This document shows positions 1-9,913 of a stretch of DNA of 64,000 nt, piece after piece. Where the stretch lies: NCBI RefSeq assembly GCF_016461825.1, contig NZ_JAEMNU010000071.1, forward strand, positions 1 through 64,000, read 5' to 3'. Source of the DNA: Rugamonas violacea. Its GTDB lineage: Bacteria > Pseudomonadota > Gammaproteobacteria > Burkholderiales > Burkholderiaceae_D. Made by a program: the position numbers and the translations under genes. Under the pieces are notes generated by a model. It saw only the letters and a list, made by a program, of their open reading frames with translations, did not search any database and was not told where the DNA came from. Position 1 is the first letter of the stretch, and every line of letters begins with the position of its first letter.

Positions 1-90
1 AAAGTCATCAAGCGGATGGCTTACGGTTTCCGGGACTCCGCATACTTCTTCCTCAAAATCAAGGATGCCTTCCCCGGCAAACCGCGATGA
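1..90 (+). CDS. ISL3-family transposase, C-terminal end (partial)
   Basis: The window opens inside a reading frame that ends at TGA 88-90. The last 29 residues (…RMAYGFRDSAYFFLKIK…) match the C-terminal signature of ISL3-family transposases, where an arginine/tyrosine-rich segment 'AYGFRD..YF.LK' closes the catalytic region. The rest of the gene lies upstream of the window. Whether the copy is intact cannot be judged, and no terminal inverted repeat is obvious in the next 100 bases. Confidence 0.7.
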   Translation, partial: KVIKRMAYGFRDSAYFFLKIKDAFPGKPR

Positions 91-93
91 ACC

Positions 94-121
94 AAAAAAA
101 AGCCCGCTACGGGAGCGGGCT
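94..121 (-). terminator. Rho-independent terminator read leftwards
   Basis: AGCCCGCT and AGCGGGCT form an 8-bp stem at 101-121. Read on the minus strand it is followed by a run of eight T (plus-strand A 94-101). It therefore terminates leftward transcription, presumably from the Prc protease gene whose stop is about 230 bases away, and not the ISL3 transcript. Bases 122-265 between it and the next repeat show no convincing gene. Confidence 0.75.
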
Positions 122-265
122 AAATCTATTTCCTTGGAGGGGAATAGAGGAGACAGGGCAATGATGCTGCATGGAAGTATATTCAGCCAATTTATCTTGG
201 TGATGATGGAAATCAACTTCCTGAATAACTTAGCAATTGCAAGCCATGGCGCCGCCAAGATGAGA

Positions 266-334
266 AAAACCAGCGGCGTAAATCCGGGGTCGGACCCGGC
301 GGGTCCGACCCCAGCTCTGCGCCCGTGGGTTTTT
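266..334. repeat. Dispersed nested palindrome, family A copy 1
   Basis: The core at 286-312 is GGGGTCGGACCC, a GGC spacer, and GGGTCCGACCCC. It is flanked by an outer inverted pair, AAAACCAGCGGCG (266-278) against CGCCCGTGGGTTTTT (320-334). The copy lies 15 bases downstream of the Prc stop codon. Five related copies occur in this window (see findings). Confidence 0.85.
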
Positions 335-348
335 CATCGCCCTCTGAA

Positions 349-2604
349 TTACTTGCCGACGTCGGCCGCGTACGGCAGCACGCGCGAGGCGAGCCGGGTA
401 TCGGTCTTCAGCAGGCCCACCTCGTCGGCCAGGATGTGCACCGCTTCGTTGAGCAGCACGTCCTTGGCGTTCTTGGCGGCTTTTTCCGCGTCCAGCTCGG
501 CGGCCAGGCCGCGCTCGTCGGCCTGCAGGCCGTCGTCGGTGCGCGCCGCGCCCTTGACCGCCGCCACCCGCGCCGCCACCTTGCCGCTGGCCGGCTTGGC
601 GCTGACGGCGTGGTTCAGGGCTTCCTTCGGATCGGCGATCTTCACCGGATCGTCGCCGCTCGGCACCGCGCTGGCCAGCAGGCGCGCCTCGCGCAGCTTG
701 GCGCGGGCCTCTTGGGTGTCGCGCTCCTTGCGGCGCACCGTCTCGTTGAGCGAGATCAGGTTTTCCTTGCGCAGCTTCTTGGCCAGGGCGATGTCCTCCT
801 GCAGGTACTGGAAGTCCTTGTCCTTGGCCACGCGCGCCTCGTGGCGCTTGTCGAGCATCGGCACGATCTCCTTGAGCTCGCCGGCCGGGATGTAGACGGC
901 CGGCTTGATCGAGGTCCACGGCAGCGCGTTGTCGTAGCTGGACTCGCCGAAGCTGTCGCCGTCGGCCATGGCCGGCAGCTTGATGTCGGGCGTCACGCCG
1001 CGCAGCTGGGTGGTGCCGCCGTTGATGCGGAAGAACTGGGCGATGGTCATCTTCAGCTCGCCCAGGCGCGGCGCCTTCTCGTTGGGCGCGAAGCGGTCCA
1101 GGTTGACCAGGGTCTGCACGGTGCCCTTGCCGAAGCTGGCCTCGCCGATGATCAGGCCGCGACCGTAGTCCTGGATCGCCGCCGCGAAGATCTCCGAGGC
1201 GGAGGCCGAGCCACGGTTGATCAGCACGCCGACCGGACCGTCCCAGGCCAGACCGGCGTTGTTGTCGCTTTCGATCTCGACCTTGCCTTCGGCGCTGCGT
1301 TGCTGCACCACCGGGCCCTTGTCGATGAACAGGCCGGTCAACTCGACCGCCTCGCTGAGCGAGCCGCCGCCGTTGTTGCGCAGGTCGATCAGCACGTTGT
1401 CGACTTTTTCCTTCTTCAGCTCGCCGAGCAGGCGGGCGACGTCGCGCGTGGCGCTCTTGAAGTCGCGCTCGCCCTTGCGGCGCGCCTCGAAGTCCTGGTA
1501 GAAGGTCGGCAGCGAGATCACCCCGACGCGGCGTTTGGCCGTGCCGTCGCGCACCTCGAGGATGGATTTCTTGGCCGACTGCTCCTCCATGCTGATCTTC
1601 TTGCGCACCAGCGCGACCATGGTGTGCTTGCCGTCGACGCCGGCCTCGGCCGGCAGCACGTCGAGCCGCACGGTGGAGTCCTTGGCGCCGCGGATCTGCG
1701 CCACCACGTCGTCGATGCGCCAACCCAGCACCTCGGTCAGCGCGCCCGAGTCGCCCTGGCCGACGGCGACGATGCGGTCGCCCACCTTGAGCTTGCCCGA
1801 CAGGCCGGCCGGACTGCCCGGCACCACTTCGCGCACCACGGTGTACTCGTCGCGCGTCTGCAGCACGCAGCCGATGCCTTCGAGCGACAGGCGCATGGCG
1901 ATGTCGAAGTTCTCCGAGGCGCGCGGCCCCAGGTAGTTGGTGTGCGGCTCGATCGACATGGTGTAGGCGTTCATGAAGATCTGGAACACGTCTTCATTGT
2001 TGAGCTTGCGCGAACGGCTCATATAGTTCTCGTAACGCTTGTCGAGCGTGTCGCGGATCGCCTTGTCCTCCTTGCCGGCCAGCTTCAGGCGCAGCCAGTC
2101 GTTCTTGATGCGCTTGCGCCACAGCTCGCGCGCCTCGGCCTCGGACTTGGGCCACTCGGCTTTTTCGCGGTCATACTGGTAACTCTCGTCGACGGTGAAG
2201 TCGAACTTGCCCTTGAGCAGCTCGCGGGCGTAGCCGAAGCGCTCGTTGAAGCGCTGCTGGTACAGGTTGTAGATGGCGAAGGGAACGCTGAGGTTCTCGT
2301 TGTTGATGGCGTCGTCGAGACGGCCACGGGCCGCGCCGAACTGGTCGAGGTCGGCCTGGACGAAGAACAGGCGCTCGCCGTCGAGCGATTTGAAGTAGCG
2401 GTCGAAGATCTTCTCCGACATGGCATCGTCCAGCGGCACCGCCTTGTAGTGGTAGCGCGACAGGAAGCGCGAGGCCCAGATCGCCGCCTGGGTTTGTTGA
2501 GCCAATGGTTTCAAGGGGGTCTCTGCCACTTTTTCCGGCAGCGCCGCGCCAGCCTGCGCTGACAGGGACAGCGCCAGCGTGACCAACAACATTTGCTTCT
2601 TCAT
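349..2604 (-). CDS. prc: Carboxy-terminal (tail-specific) processing protease Prc
   Basis: Periplasmic S41-family serine protease that trims or degrades proteins from their C-terminus (751 aa). The start at 2604 is chosen because it opens a signal peptide (MKKQMLLVTLALSLSAQAGA) and has CGGAG upstream; the frame itself stays open 16 codons further. Domain order is an N-terminal Prc domain (about 40-210), a PDZ domain (about 235-330), and the S41 core with NRGSASASE (464-471, nucleophilic serine) and FGKGT with the general-base Lys493. A basic C-terminal DUF3340-like region follows to the end. The length fits Prc and is much longer than CtpA. In E. coli Prc processes PBP3 and degrades ssrA-tagged periplasmic proteins; that role is family knowledge. 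The gene stands alone, with a repeat and a terminator downstream. Confidence 0.93.
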   Translation of the reverse strand: MKKQMLLVTLALSLSAQAGAALPEKVAETPLKPLAQQTQAAIWASRFLSRYHYKAVPLDDAMSEKIFDRYFKSLDGERLFFVQADLDQFGAARGRLDDAINNENLSVPFAIYNLYQQRFNERFGYARELLKGKFDFTVDESYQYDREKAEWPKSEAEARELWRKRIKNDWLRLKLAGKEDKAIRDTLDKRYENYMSRSRKLNNEDVFQIFMNAYTMSIEPHTNYLGPRASENFDIAMRLSLEGIGCVLQTRDEYTVVREVVPGSPAGLSGKLKVGDRIVAVGQGDSGALTEVLGWRIDDVVAQIRGAKDSTVRLDVLPAEAGVDGKHTMVALVRKKISMEEQSAKKSILEVRDGTAKRRVGVISLPTFYQDFEARRKGERDFKSATRDVARLLGELKKEKVDNVLIDLRNNGGGSLSEAVELTGLFIDKGPVVQQRSAEGKVEIESDNNAGLAWDGPVGVLINRGSASASEIFAAAIQDYGRGLIIGEASFGKGTVQTLVNLDRFAPNEKAPRLGELKMTIAQFFRINGGTTQLRGVTPDIKLPAMADGDSFGESSYDNALPWTSIKPAVYIPAGELKEIVPMLDKRHEARVAKDKDFQYLQEDIALAKKLRKENLISLNETVRRKERDTQEARAKLREARLLASAVPSGDDPVKIADPKEALNHAVSAKPASGKVAARVAAVKGAARTDDGLQADERGLAAELDAEKAAKNAKDVLLNEAVHILADEVGLLKTDTRLASRVLPYAADVGK

Positions 2605-3138
2605 CGGCTTACTCCGAACGTAGATTGTCGACTTGCCGGCCGCGCCGACCATTCCGGTCGGCCGCCGCCAGCGTATTTGGGGGTGTTACGGCTGCGCTTT
2701 ATTCTACAGGATAGCAGCAGCGGCGCACCCCGGGGAAGCACAGTTTCCCTGCGAATGCTTAAGGGCGGCTGAAGGGTGCGGCGGCGCGGCGTCCGGCGAC
2801 AAGCTTGTCGCCAAGTCATTGTATTCATTCATATTTCTTTTAAACACTACTTGTTTCTTTATGGAAATATGATATGATGCCCGTCTTGATTCATCCACGC
2901 CCTCCGAAACGCCACCGCGCGTATCACCCGGGCCGCCGTTCAGCCCACCGTTCCGCCTTGCGGGACACGGCTCAAATAGTCGACCTCGACAGCGACACCA
3001 TGCCCGCCTCGGCGGGACCCAGCGCGCCCCGCGGCGCGGCTGGATTGCCATTCGCGCTACGCGCCCGGCGACATTCCTCGAGGTTCCCGTAACTCGCCCG
3101 CCGTGGCGCCGCCGCGCCGCGACCTTTGTAAGAGAACT
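2605..3138. other. Divergent intergenic region prc / chemoreceptor
   Basis: This region of 534 bases lies between the divergent starts of prc and the chemoreceptor. It holds an AT-rich patch (about 2815-2880) with a promoter-like pair reading right. After that comes GC-rich sequence of ordinary composition that would be a roughly 250-base leader of the chemoreceptor mRNA. I see no supported gene or riboswitch here; short open frames lack ribosome binding sites. Confidence 0.5.
2851..2878 (+). promoter_or_regulatory. Sigma70-like promoter for the chemoreceptor gene
   Basis: TTGTTT (2851-2856) and TATGAT (2873-2878) are separated by 16 bases inside the only AT-rich patch of the intergenic region. 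The promoter reads towards the chemoreceptor start at 3139, which implies a leader of about 250 bases. This is a motif-based prediction. Confidence 0.4.
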
Positions 3139-5169
3139 ATGCACGCATCCATTTTCCAACCCCGCAGCTGGGGTGTCGGCAGCAAGATCACCATCTTCAC
3201 CTTCGGCCTGGTCAGCGCCATCCTGTGCGCCCTGCTGCTGTTGATCAGCGCCACCACCGCGCGCATGCTCGAGCAGCGCGCCGAGGACAACGTCGCCAGC
3301 GCCCTGGCCGGCGTCAACAACACGCTGGAGGTGTTCAACCACACCATGATCAGCGACGCCGGCAGCTTCGCCCGCCTGTTCGCCGGCCAGTTCGACGGCC
3401 CCTTCACGCTCGACGCCGCGCACCCGGTCGACGTCACCGGCAAGCCGGCGCCGGCGCTCAGCAGCGGCGGCCGCGTCATCAACATGGACTTCAGCATCGC
3501 CGACCGCTTCACCGCCCAGACCGGCGCGGTGGCCACCGTGTTCGCCGCCGACGGCGCCGAGTTCGTCCGCATCAGCACCTCGCTGAAGAAGGAAAACGGC
3601 GAGCGCGCCGTCGGCACCCAGCTCGACCACGGCCACGCCAGCTACGCCCCGCTGCGCGGCGGCGCCCGCTACGTCGGCCTGGCCACGCTGTTCGGCAAGC
3701 CCTTCATCACCCAGTACGACCCGATCAAGGACGCCGGCGGCCGCGTCATCGGCGTGCTGTTCATCGGCCTCGACATCAGCCAGAACCTGGCCATGTTGAA
3801 GGACAAGATCAAGCAGATCAAGATCGGCCAGAGCGGCTACGTCTACGTGCTCGACGCCACGCCCGGCAAGGACTACGGCAAGCTGCTGGTGCATCCGAGC
3901 CAGGAAGGCGGCAACCTGCTGGCCACCCGCGGCAGCGACGGCCGCGCCTTCATCCAGGACATGCTGAGCAGCAAAAACGGCAGCATGCGCTACCAGTGGA
4001 ACCAACAGGACGGCGGCGGCGCGCGCGAGAAGATGGTGGTGTACAGCCACTTCAAGCCGTGGAACTGGGTCGTCGCCGGCGGCAGCTACACCGACGAGAT
4101 CACCCACGACGCGGCGACGCTGCGCAACCGCGCCAGCCTGTTCGGCCTGCTCGCCCTGCTGCTGTTCGCCGCCGCCCTGTACCTGCTGGTGCGGCGCAAC
4201 GTCTCGCGCCCGCTGGCGCGCGCCGAGGCGGCCGCCGGCCGCATCGCCGCCGGCGACCTGACGGTGGCGCTGCGGGTCGACAGCGACGACGAGATCGGCC
4301 GCCTGCTGCAGGCCATGAACGGCATCAGCGGCAGGTTGGCCGCCGTGGTCGGCCAGGTGCGCCACGGCGCCGAGCAGATCGCCAGCGCCTCGGCCGAGAT
4401 CAGCGACGGCAACGCCGACCTGTCGGCGCGCACCGAGCAGCAGGCCGCCAGCCTGGAGGAAACCGCCGCCTCGATGCAGGAGCTCAGCTCGACCGTGCGG
4501 CAGAACGCCGAGCACGCGCGGCAGGCCAGCCAACTGGCGCTGGCCGCCGCCGGCGTCGCCGCCAAGGGTGGCGACGCGGTCGCCCTGGTGGTCGGCACGA
4601 TGGACTCGATCCACAGCGCCTCGAAGAAGGTGGTCGACATCATCGGCGTGATCGACACCATCGCCTTCCAGACCAACATCCTGGCGCTGAACGCGGCGGT
4701 CGAGGCGGCGCGCGCCGGCGAGCAGGGCCGTGGCTTCGCCGTCGTCGCCAGCGAAGTGCGCAACCTGGCGCAGCGCTCGGCCGCCGCCGCCAAGGAGATC
4801 AAGGAATTGATCGTCGACTCGGTCGGCAAGGTCGACGCCGGCAGCGTCCAGGTCGAGCGCGCCGGCGCCACCATGCGCGAGGTGGTCGCCAGCGTCGGCC
4901 GCGTCAGCGCCATGGTCGGCGAGATCAGCAGCGCCAGCGAGGAACAGCGCAGCGGCATCGAGCAGGCCAACCAGGCCATCGCCCAGATGGACCAGGTGAC
5001 CCAGCAGAACGCCGCGCTGGTCGAGGAGGCGGCCGCCGCCGCCGAGGCGCTGCAGGGCCAGGCCGCCGGGCTGGCCCAGGTGGTGCGCCTGTTCCAACTC
5101 GACCCGCACGGCGCCGAGCGCGGCGCCGTGGCGCGTCTGGAACAGCCGCGCCGCCTGGCGCTGAACTAG
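3139..5169 (+). CDS. Methyl-accepting chemotaxis protein with Cache_3-Cache_2 type sensor
   Basis: Inner-membrane chemoreceptor of 676 aa. An uncleaved first membrane helix (about 15-38) is followed by a large periplasmic double-cache-like region (about 40-320) containing '[19 protein letters not shown]' and '[19 protein letters not shown]', typical of Cache_3-Cache_2 modules that bind small organic ligands. A second helix (about 335-355), a HAMP domain and the cytoplasmic signalling hairpin come next, the hairpin tip carrying '[20 protein letters not shown]'. No CheR-binding NWET/F-like pentapeptide is visible at the C-terminus. The start at 3139 is chosen for AAGAGA 5 bases upstream. The stop overlaps the stop of the convergent EcsC gene within CTAG (5166-5169). 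The ligand is unknown. Confidence 0.92.
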   Translation: MHASIFQPRSWGVGSKITIFTFGLVSAILCALLLLISATTARMLEQRAEDNVASALAGVNNTLEVFNHTMISDAGSFARLFAGQFDGPFTLDAAHPVDVTGKPAPALSSGGRVINMDFSIADRFTAQTGAVATVFAADGAEFVRISTSLKKENGERAVGTQLDHGHASYAPLRGGARYVGLATLFGKPFITQYDPIKDAGGRVIGVLFIGLDISQNLAMLKDKIKQIKIGQSGYVYVLDATPGKDYGKLLVHPSQEGGNLLATRGSDGRAFIQDMLSSKNGSMRYQWNQQDGGGAREKMVVYSHFKPWNWVVAGGSYTDEITHDAATLRNRASLFGLLALLLFAAALYLLVRRNVSRPLARAEAAAGRIAAGDLTVALRVDSDDEIGRLLQAMNGISGRLAAVVGQVRHGAEQIASASAEISDGNADLSARTEQQAASLEETAASMQELSSTVRQNAEHARQASQLALAAAGVAAKGGDAVALVVGTMDSIHSASKKVVDIIGVIDTIAFQTNILALNAAVEAARAGEQGRGFAVVASEVRNLAQRSAAAAKEIKELIVDSVGKVDAGSVQVERAGATMREVVASVGRVSAMVGEISSASEEQRSGIEQANQAIAQMDQVTQQNAALVEEAAAAAEALQGQAAGLAQVVRLFQLDPHGAERGAVARLEQPRRLALN

Positions 5170-6005
5170 CCCGCCGGCGCCAGGCCGGCCAGTTCGCGGT
5201 TGTAGGCGTCGACGATGTCGGCCTCGCCGTAGCGCAGCTCCAGCCGGCGCAGCGTGAAGTGGCCGCCGGCCATGTCCTGGTAGTAGTCGGTGAACAGGGT
5301 GTTGACGGTGGCGCCGGCCAGCGCGCCGAGCACCGGCACGATCTGCGCCGCCATCTTCTCGGTGATCACCACGCCGAAGCGGGCGGCCACCGCGTCGATG
5401 GCGCGCGCCAGCAGGGCCGCGCCCTCGCGCGCGCCGAAGCCGGCCGCGCCCTTCTCCGCCGCGATCGCCGCCAACTCGGCGGCGGTCAGGTTGAGCATGC
5501 GGTTGAGCGCCGTGCGCGCGGCGTAGTAGCCGGCGTCGCCGGCCACCTCCGGCCCGGCGTTGCCGCCCAGCGCGAACACCTGGACGCACTCGATCTTGAC
5601 CTCCAGGCTGGACAATGAAAAACCCTCGGCGCGCGCCACGTCGGCCACGGCTCGCATCATGATAGTGGTCGACAGCGGCAGCTCGACCAGCAGCGCCGAA
5701 AAACCGAAAAAGCCGCCCAGCGCGCCGCTGGCGGCCGCGCCCAGCTTGTGCAGGCGCGGCGAGGCGGCGGCGTGCGGCCGGTCGGCCATGCTCCACAGCG
5801 CCGCGTCGGCGGCCTTGTGCAGCGCCGAGTTGACGCCCTGGTTGATCTTGCCGCGCAGCGTGGCCGACAGCTTGGCCAGCCCCCATTCCAGCGGCGCGCC
5901 GACCAGCTCGGCCAGCTTGACCGTCAGCGACGGCGTGTTCAGCAGGCGCACCGCCCGGCGCAGCGCCGCCAGGTCGTCCCGATTGTGTGGCGAATAGATG
6001 TCCAT
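5166..6005 (-). CDS. EcsC family protein
   Basis: 279-aa protein with the EcsC signature: small-residue-rich helical segments such as '[36 protein letters not shown]' (broken here by description only) followed by '[10 protein letters not shown]'. The family is named after Bacillus EcsC, which is encoded with the EcsAB transporter, but no transporter genes are near, so the function is not assigned. The start at 6005 (MDIYSPHN) is used because upstream sequence in the frame has no family similarity. It converges with the chemoreceptor gene, sharing the 4 bases of the overlapping stops. Confidence concerns family membership only. Confidence 0.8.
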   Translation of the reverse strand: MDIYSPHNRDDLAALRRAVRLLNTPSLTVKLAELVGAPLEWGLAKLSATLRGKINQGVNSALHKAADAALWSMADRPHAAASPRLHKLGAAASGALGGFFGFSALLVELPLSTTIMMRAVADVARAEGFSLSSLEVKIECVQVFALGGNAGPEVAGDAGYYAARTALNRMLNLTAAELAAIAAEKGAAGFGAREGAALLARAIDAVAARFGVVITEKMAAQIVPVLGALAGATVNTLFTDYYQDMAGGHFTLRRLELRYGEADIVDAYNRELAGLAPAG

Positions 6006-6189
6006 GCGTCCCGTGCGAATAGCCCGAATTAAGCGAATAAGTCCTGCGGCATCATAGCATCGCGCGGCGCCAAATCGCCCCGGCGCGCGCGCCTCGCGAG
6101 CGGGCGCGGCGGCGGCCGACTGATAATGTTGATCGGCCTGCCAACACCTGCTAGCATGGCCGGCACTGCGTTCGCCTTTGGCCCGACCT

Positions 6190-7337
6190 ATGCTCCCTCC
6201 CGTCCTCCGGATCTGCGCGCCACTCCTGCTCACCCTGCTTGGCGCCGGCACGGCCCATTCAACCGTGCCGGCGGCCGTGGCCACCCCGGCCGCCACGGCC
6301 GACGACGAGGCGGCGCATTGGCGCGCATGCGCCAGTTGGTCGAGCGCGCCGGCGCCCACGGCGCCCCCTGGAGCGGACCGCAGTCCGGCCCGCCGGCCCA
6401 GCCCGGCGCCGCCATCGCCATCGTCAGCGAGGACCTGCGCAACGGCGGCGTGCTCGGCGTCGTGCAGGGCGTCAAGGAGGCCGCCGCCGCGATCGGCTGG
6501 AGCAGCAAGGTCTACGACGCCGCCGGCAGCGCCGCCGGCCGCGCCGACGCGTTGGCGGCGGCGCTGGCGGCGCGTCCCGCCGGCCTGCTGCTGGTCGGCG
6601 TCGACGCCGGCCAGGCGGCGCCGCTGCTGGCGCCGCTGGCGCGCCGTGGCGTGCCGATGGTCGGCTGGCATGTCGGCCCGCGGGCCGGCCCGCAGGCCGA
6701 CGGCGCGCTGGCGATGAACGTCTCCAGCGACCCGCTCGACGTGGCGCGGATCACCGCGATGGCGGCGGTGGTGCAGTCGGCCGGACGGGCCGGCGTGGTC
6801 ATCTTCACCGACAGCAATTACACCATCGCCAGCGCCAAGGCGGCGGCGATGGCCGAGGTGATCCGCGCCTGCCGCCAGTGCCGCCTGCTCGGCGTCGAGG
6901 ACGTCGCCCTGTCGCACAGCGCGGCGCGCATGCCGGCCGTCACGCGCGCGCTGCTGGCGCGCCACGGCGCCGCCTGGAGCCACGCGCTGGCCATCAACGA
7001 CCTGTACTTCGACTATGCCGCGCAGGAACTGACCAAGGCCGGCCGCAGCAGCGCCAGCCTGCGCATGCTGTCGGCCGGCGACGGCAGCGCCGCCGCGTTG
7101 CAGCGCATCCAGGCCGGCATCTTCCAGGTCGGCACCGCGGCCGAGCCGCTCAACCTGCACGGCTGGCAGCTGGTCGACGAGTTGAACCGGCTGCTGGCGC
7201 ACCAGCCGGTCTCCGGCTACATCGTGCCGGTGCACCTGGTCACGCCCGACAACATCGCCTTCGACGGCGGCGCCCGCCTGCGCTACGACCCGGACAACGG
7301 CTACCGCGACATCTACCGCCGCATATGGAAACGCTGA
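6190..7337 (+). pseudogene. Periplasmic sugar-binding-type protein, apparent frameshift after the signal peptide
   Basis: The body of the protein (frame of 6327-7337) is a Peripla_BP_4 type solute-binding protein ('EDLRNGGVLGVVQGVKEAA', 'PAGLLLVGVDA', 'GVPMVGWHVG'). A good signal peptide (MLPPVLRICAPLLLTLLGAG) starts at ATG 6190 but lies in the +1 frame relative to the body. Both frames make sense and meet near 6310-6325. One additional base in the GCGGCG run would give a continuous 'DDEAAALARMRQLVERAG'. So either the gene has lost one base or the assembly has. The alternative internal start at 6327 would give a cytoplasmic protein without a signal. The stop overlaps the sensor-kinase start by 13 bases, which suggests the two products work together as a sensor. 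Confidence 0.75.
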
Positions 7338-9049
7338 GCGCCGGCGCCGGCTGGCTGCGTCTGCTGCCGCGCTCGCTGCGGCACCAGTTCAGCCTAGTCG
7401 TCGCCGGCCTGACCCTGCTGATCCTGGCCGGCGGCGTCACCGCCGTCTACGCCCTGCGCGCCGGCAGCGCCGCCACCGACCGCCTGGCCGAGGAGCGCCT
7501 GGTGCGCATGCAGGACGCCCAGGACCTGGTGCGCCGCAGCCTGCTGATCGAGCGCGAGTCCGACCTGCTGGCCGGCGCCGCCAACGCCGAGGCGGTGCGC
7601 GCCCGCTACGCCGGCATCGTCGCCCACCTGCAATCGTTCGACCAGCTGGCCGACCGCCTGGCCGCCAGCGGCGACGAGGGCGCCATCCTCGACCTGCGCC
7701 AGGCCGGCCAGCTGTTCCGCAACAGCGCCAACGTGGTGGCCCAGCTGCGCGAGGCCGAGCTGCAAGGCGCCGCCGCGCCCGGCCAGGCGGCGCCGGCCGC
7801 CGCGCGGCAGGTGCTGCCCTTCCAGGACCAGCTGCGCCACCACGCCGCCGCGATGGCGGCGGCGGCCCAGCTGCAATCCGAGCGCCACACCCAGGACTTC
7901 CGCGACGCCGCCCTGACGCTGCGCCAGGACTCGCTGCGCCACCAGCGCTGGGTCGCCGCGCTGCTGGCGGCCAGCCTGCTGCTGGCCTGGCTGGCCAGCT
8001 ACCACTTCCTCGGCCGCCACGTGCTGTCGCGCCTGCAACTGGTCAGCGACGGCCTGCGCCGGCGCGACCCGGCCGAGGCCGGCGAGACGGCGCCGGCGCT
8101 GGCCGTGGCCGTGTTGGGGGGCGATGAGATCGGCGAGATGGCCCGCGCCGTCGAGCTGTTCCAGGCCGACCGCCGCCAGCTCAGCCTGGCCCACGCCACG
8201 CTCGAACAGGAACAGGTCCGCCAGCAGCAATTGAGCGACCAGCTGGCCCAGATGCACGGCCAGCTGCTGCAGTCGGAGAAGCTGGCCTCGGTCGGCCAGC
8301 TGGCCGCCGGCATGGCCCACGAGATCAACAACCCGGTCGGCTTCGTCAACGCCAACCTGGGCACGCTGCGCGCCTACGTCACCGACCTGCTCGAAACGCT
8401 GGCCGCCTATGAGGCGGTCGAGGGCGAGCTCAGCGAGACCAGCCGGGCCGCCCTGGTCGAACTGAAACGGCGCATCGACCTGCCCTACCTGCGCGGCGAC
8501 ATCGCCAGCCTGCTCGGCGAGTCGCTCGACGGCCTGCGCCGCGTCAAACGCATCGTCCAGGACCTGCGCGACTTCGCCCTGGTCGACGAGACCGAGCTGC
8601 AATGGGCCAACCTGGAGGACGGCCTGGACAGCGCCGTCAACCTGGTCGGCGGCCAGCTCAAGTTCAAGGGCGAGCTGCGCCGCGAGTACGCCGCCATCCC
8701 CGCCGTCGAGTGCCGGCCCTCGCGCCTCAACCAGGTCTTCCTCAACCTGTTGCGCAACGCCGCCGACGCCGCCGGCGAACACGGCCGCATCACCCTGCGC
8801 ACCGGCCGCGACGAGGGCCAGGTCTGGATCGAGATCGAGGACAACGGCGCCGGCATCCGGCCGGAGCACCTGGCCCGCGTCTTCGACCCCTTCTTCACCA
8901 CCAAGCCGGTCGGCTGCGGCACCGGGCTGGGCCTGTCGATGGCCTATGGCATCGTCAAGACCCACGGCGGCCGCATCGAGGTGCGCAGCGAGCCGGGCAA
9001 GGGCGCCGCCTTCCGCGTCGTCCTGCCGCGCCACGCCGTCGCAGCCTGA
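7325..9049 (+). CDS. Membrane sensor histidine kinase, partner of the upstream binding protein
   Basis: 574-aa kinase. A first membrane helix (about 20-42) is followed by a periplasmic helical region and a second helix (about 205-228). HAMP-like linker and coiled-coil come next, then the H-box 'GMAHEINNPVGFVNANLG' with the phosphoacceptor His, and finally an HATPase domain with N ('NLLRNAADAA'), G1 ('DNGAGI') and G2 ('GTGLGLSM') boxes. The ATG at 7325 sits inside the end of the binding-protein gene, so the two are translationally coupled. Neither a response regulator nor ABC permease genes follow; the next gene is an opposite-strand thymidine kinase. By analogy with LuxP/LuxQ-type systems the binding protein would present its ligand to this kinase; that is inference. 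Confidence 0.88.
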   Translation: METLSAGAGWLRLLPRSLRHQFSLVVAGLTLLILAGGVTAVYALRAGSAATDRLAEERLVRMQDAQDLVRRSLLIERESDLLAGAANAEAVRARYAGIVAHLQSFDQLADRLAASGDEGAILDLRQAGQLFRNSANVVAQLREAELQGAAAPGQAAPAAARQVLPFQDQLRHHAAAMAAAAQLQSERHTQDFRDAALTLRQDSLRHQRWVAALLAASLLLAWLASYHFLGRHVLSRLQLVSDGLRRRDPAEAGETAPALAVAVLGGDEIGEMARAVELFQADRRQLSLAHATLEQEQVRQQQLSDQLAQMHGQLLQSEKLASVGQLAAGMAHEINNPVGFVNANLGTLRAYVTDLLETLAAYEAVEGELSETSRAALVELKRRIDLPYLRGDIASLLGESLDGLRRVKRIVQDLRDFALVDETELQWANLEDGLDSAVNLVGGQLKFKGELRREYAAIPAVECRPSRLNQVFLNLLRNAADAAGEHGRITLRTGRDEGQVWIEIEDNGAGIRPEHLARVFDPFFTTKPVGCGTGLGLSMAYGIVKTHGGRIEVRSEPGKGAAFRVVLPRHAVAA

Positions 9050-9091
9050 GGCGCCCGCGCCGCGCCGCGCCGCGCCGCCTCAGCCTCGGGC

Positions 9092-9646
9092 CTACTCGGC
9101 GTAGAAGCAGCGGCCGCAGGCCTGGCGGTAGCTCTCGTTGCCGCCGATGCTGATCTGCTCGCCTTCCTTCAGACGCTTGCCGTGCTGGTCGACGCGGATG
9201 TTCATGGTCGCCTTCTTGCCGCAGCTGCAGATGTTTTTCAGTTCCTCGATGTCGTCGGCCAGCGCCAGCAGGTAGGCCGAACCGGCGAAAGGCTGGCCAC
9301 GGAAGTCGGTGCGCAGGCCGTAGCTGATCACCGGCACGCCGCCCACCTGGGCCAGCTGGTGCAACTGCTGCACCTGGGCGGTGCTGAGGAACTGCGCCTC
9401 GTCGATCAGCAGGCAGGCGATCTTCTCGTCGACCTCGCGCAGGAAGTCGGTGTCGGCGTCGAACACCTCGACTTGGCGGCTCGGCCCCAGCCGCGAGGTC
9501 ACCTGGCCGACGCCGTAGCGGTCGTCAATGGCGGCGGTGAACAGGCGCACGCGCTGGCCCTGTTCCTCGTAGTTGTGCGCCACCTGCAACATCGCGGTGG
9601 ATTTGCCTGCGTTCATCGCAGAATATCGGAAATAAAGTTTTGCCAC
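9092..9646 (-). CDS. tdk: Thymidine kinase
   Basis: Salvage enzyme phosphorylating thymidine to dTMP (type II TK, 184 aa). A Walker A motif 'SAMNAGKST' near the N-terminus, 'LLIDEAQF' carrying the catalytic Glu, the thymidine-binding C-terminal region, and the structural zinc ligands 'CSCG' and 'CGRCF' are all present. I choose GTG 9646 as start: AGAAGG lies 6 bases upstream, and the product then begins VAKLYFRYSAMNAGKS as in relatives that start MAKLYFRYS. The frame is open another 59 codons upstream but that part resembles nothing. Confidence 0.93.
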   Translation of the reverse strand: MAKLYFRYSAMNAGKSTAMLQVAHNYEEQGQRVRLFTAAIDDRYGVGQVTSRLGPSRQVEVFDADTDFLREVDEKIACLLIDEAQFLSTAQVQQLHQLAQVGGVPVISYGLRTDFRGQPFAGSAYLLALADDIEELKNICSCGKKATMNIRVDQHGKRLKEGEQISIGGNESYRQACGRCFYAE

Positions 9647-9913
9647 TGCTGCCTTCTGCCCTGTGAATTCATGAAGCGTTGAGCGCGGCGCCGCCGGGCG
9701 CCATTCGCGAGCGCGGATTATAAACCGCCCGTGCGGCAAAAAGCGCATACTTGCTTTTCGCGCAGCAAAGCGGAAATCACAATTTATCGCATAAGCTAGC
9801 ACGAAAACATTCCTTCCAAGCATGAATAAGCCGGCCTAACATCCGCTCCTTTTCAGGAAAAAAGCACGGCCGGACACAATCCGCCCCCTGCCTCTTCCCA
9901 GCCCGGAGAAATT

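Noticed and set aside
2704-5886. Very long open frames opposite to, or out of frame with, the chemoreceptor and many other genes
   Set aside because: At this GC content stop codons are rare in the third-position-GC mirror frames. The translations are Arg/Ala/Gly-rich low-complexity with no family motifs, whereas the overlapping frames carry clear domains.
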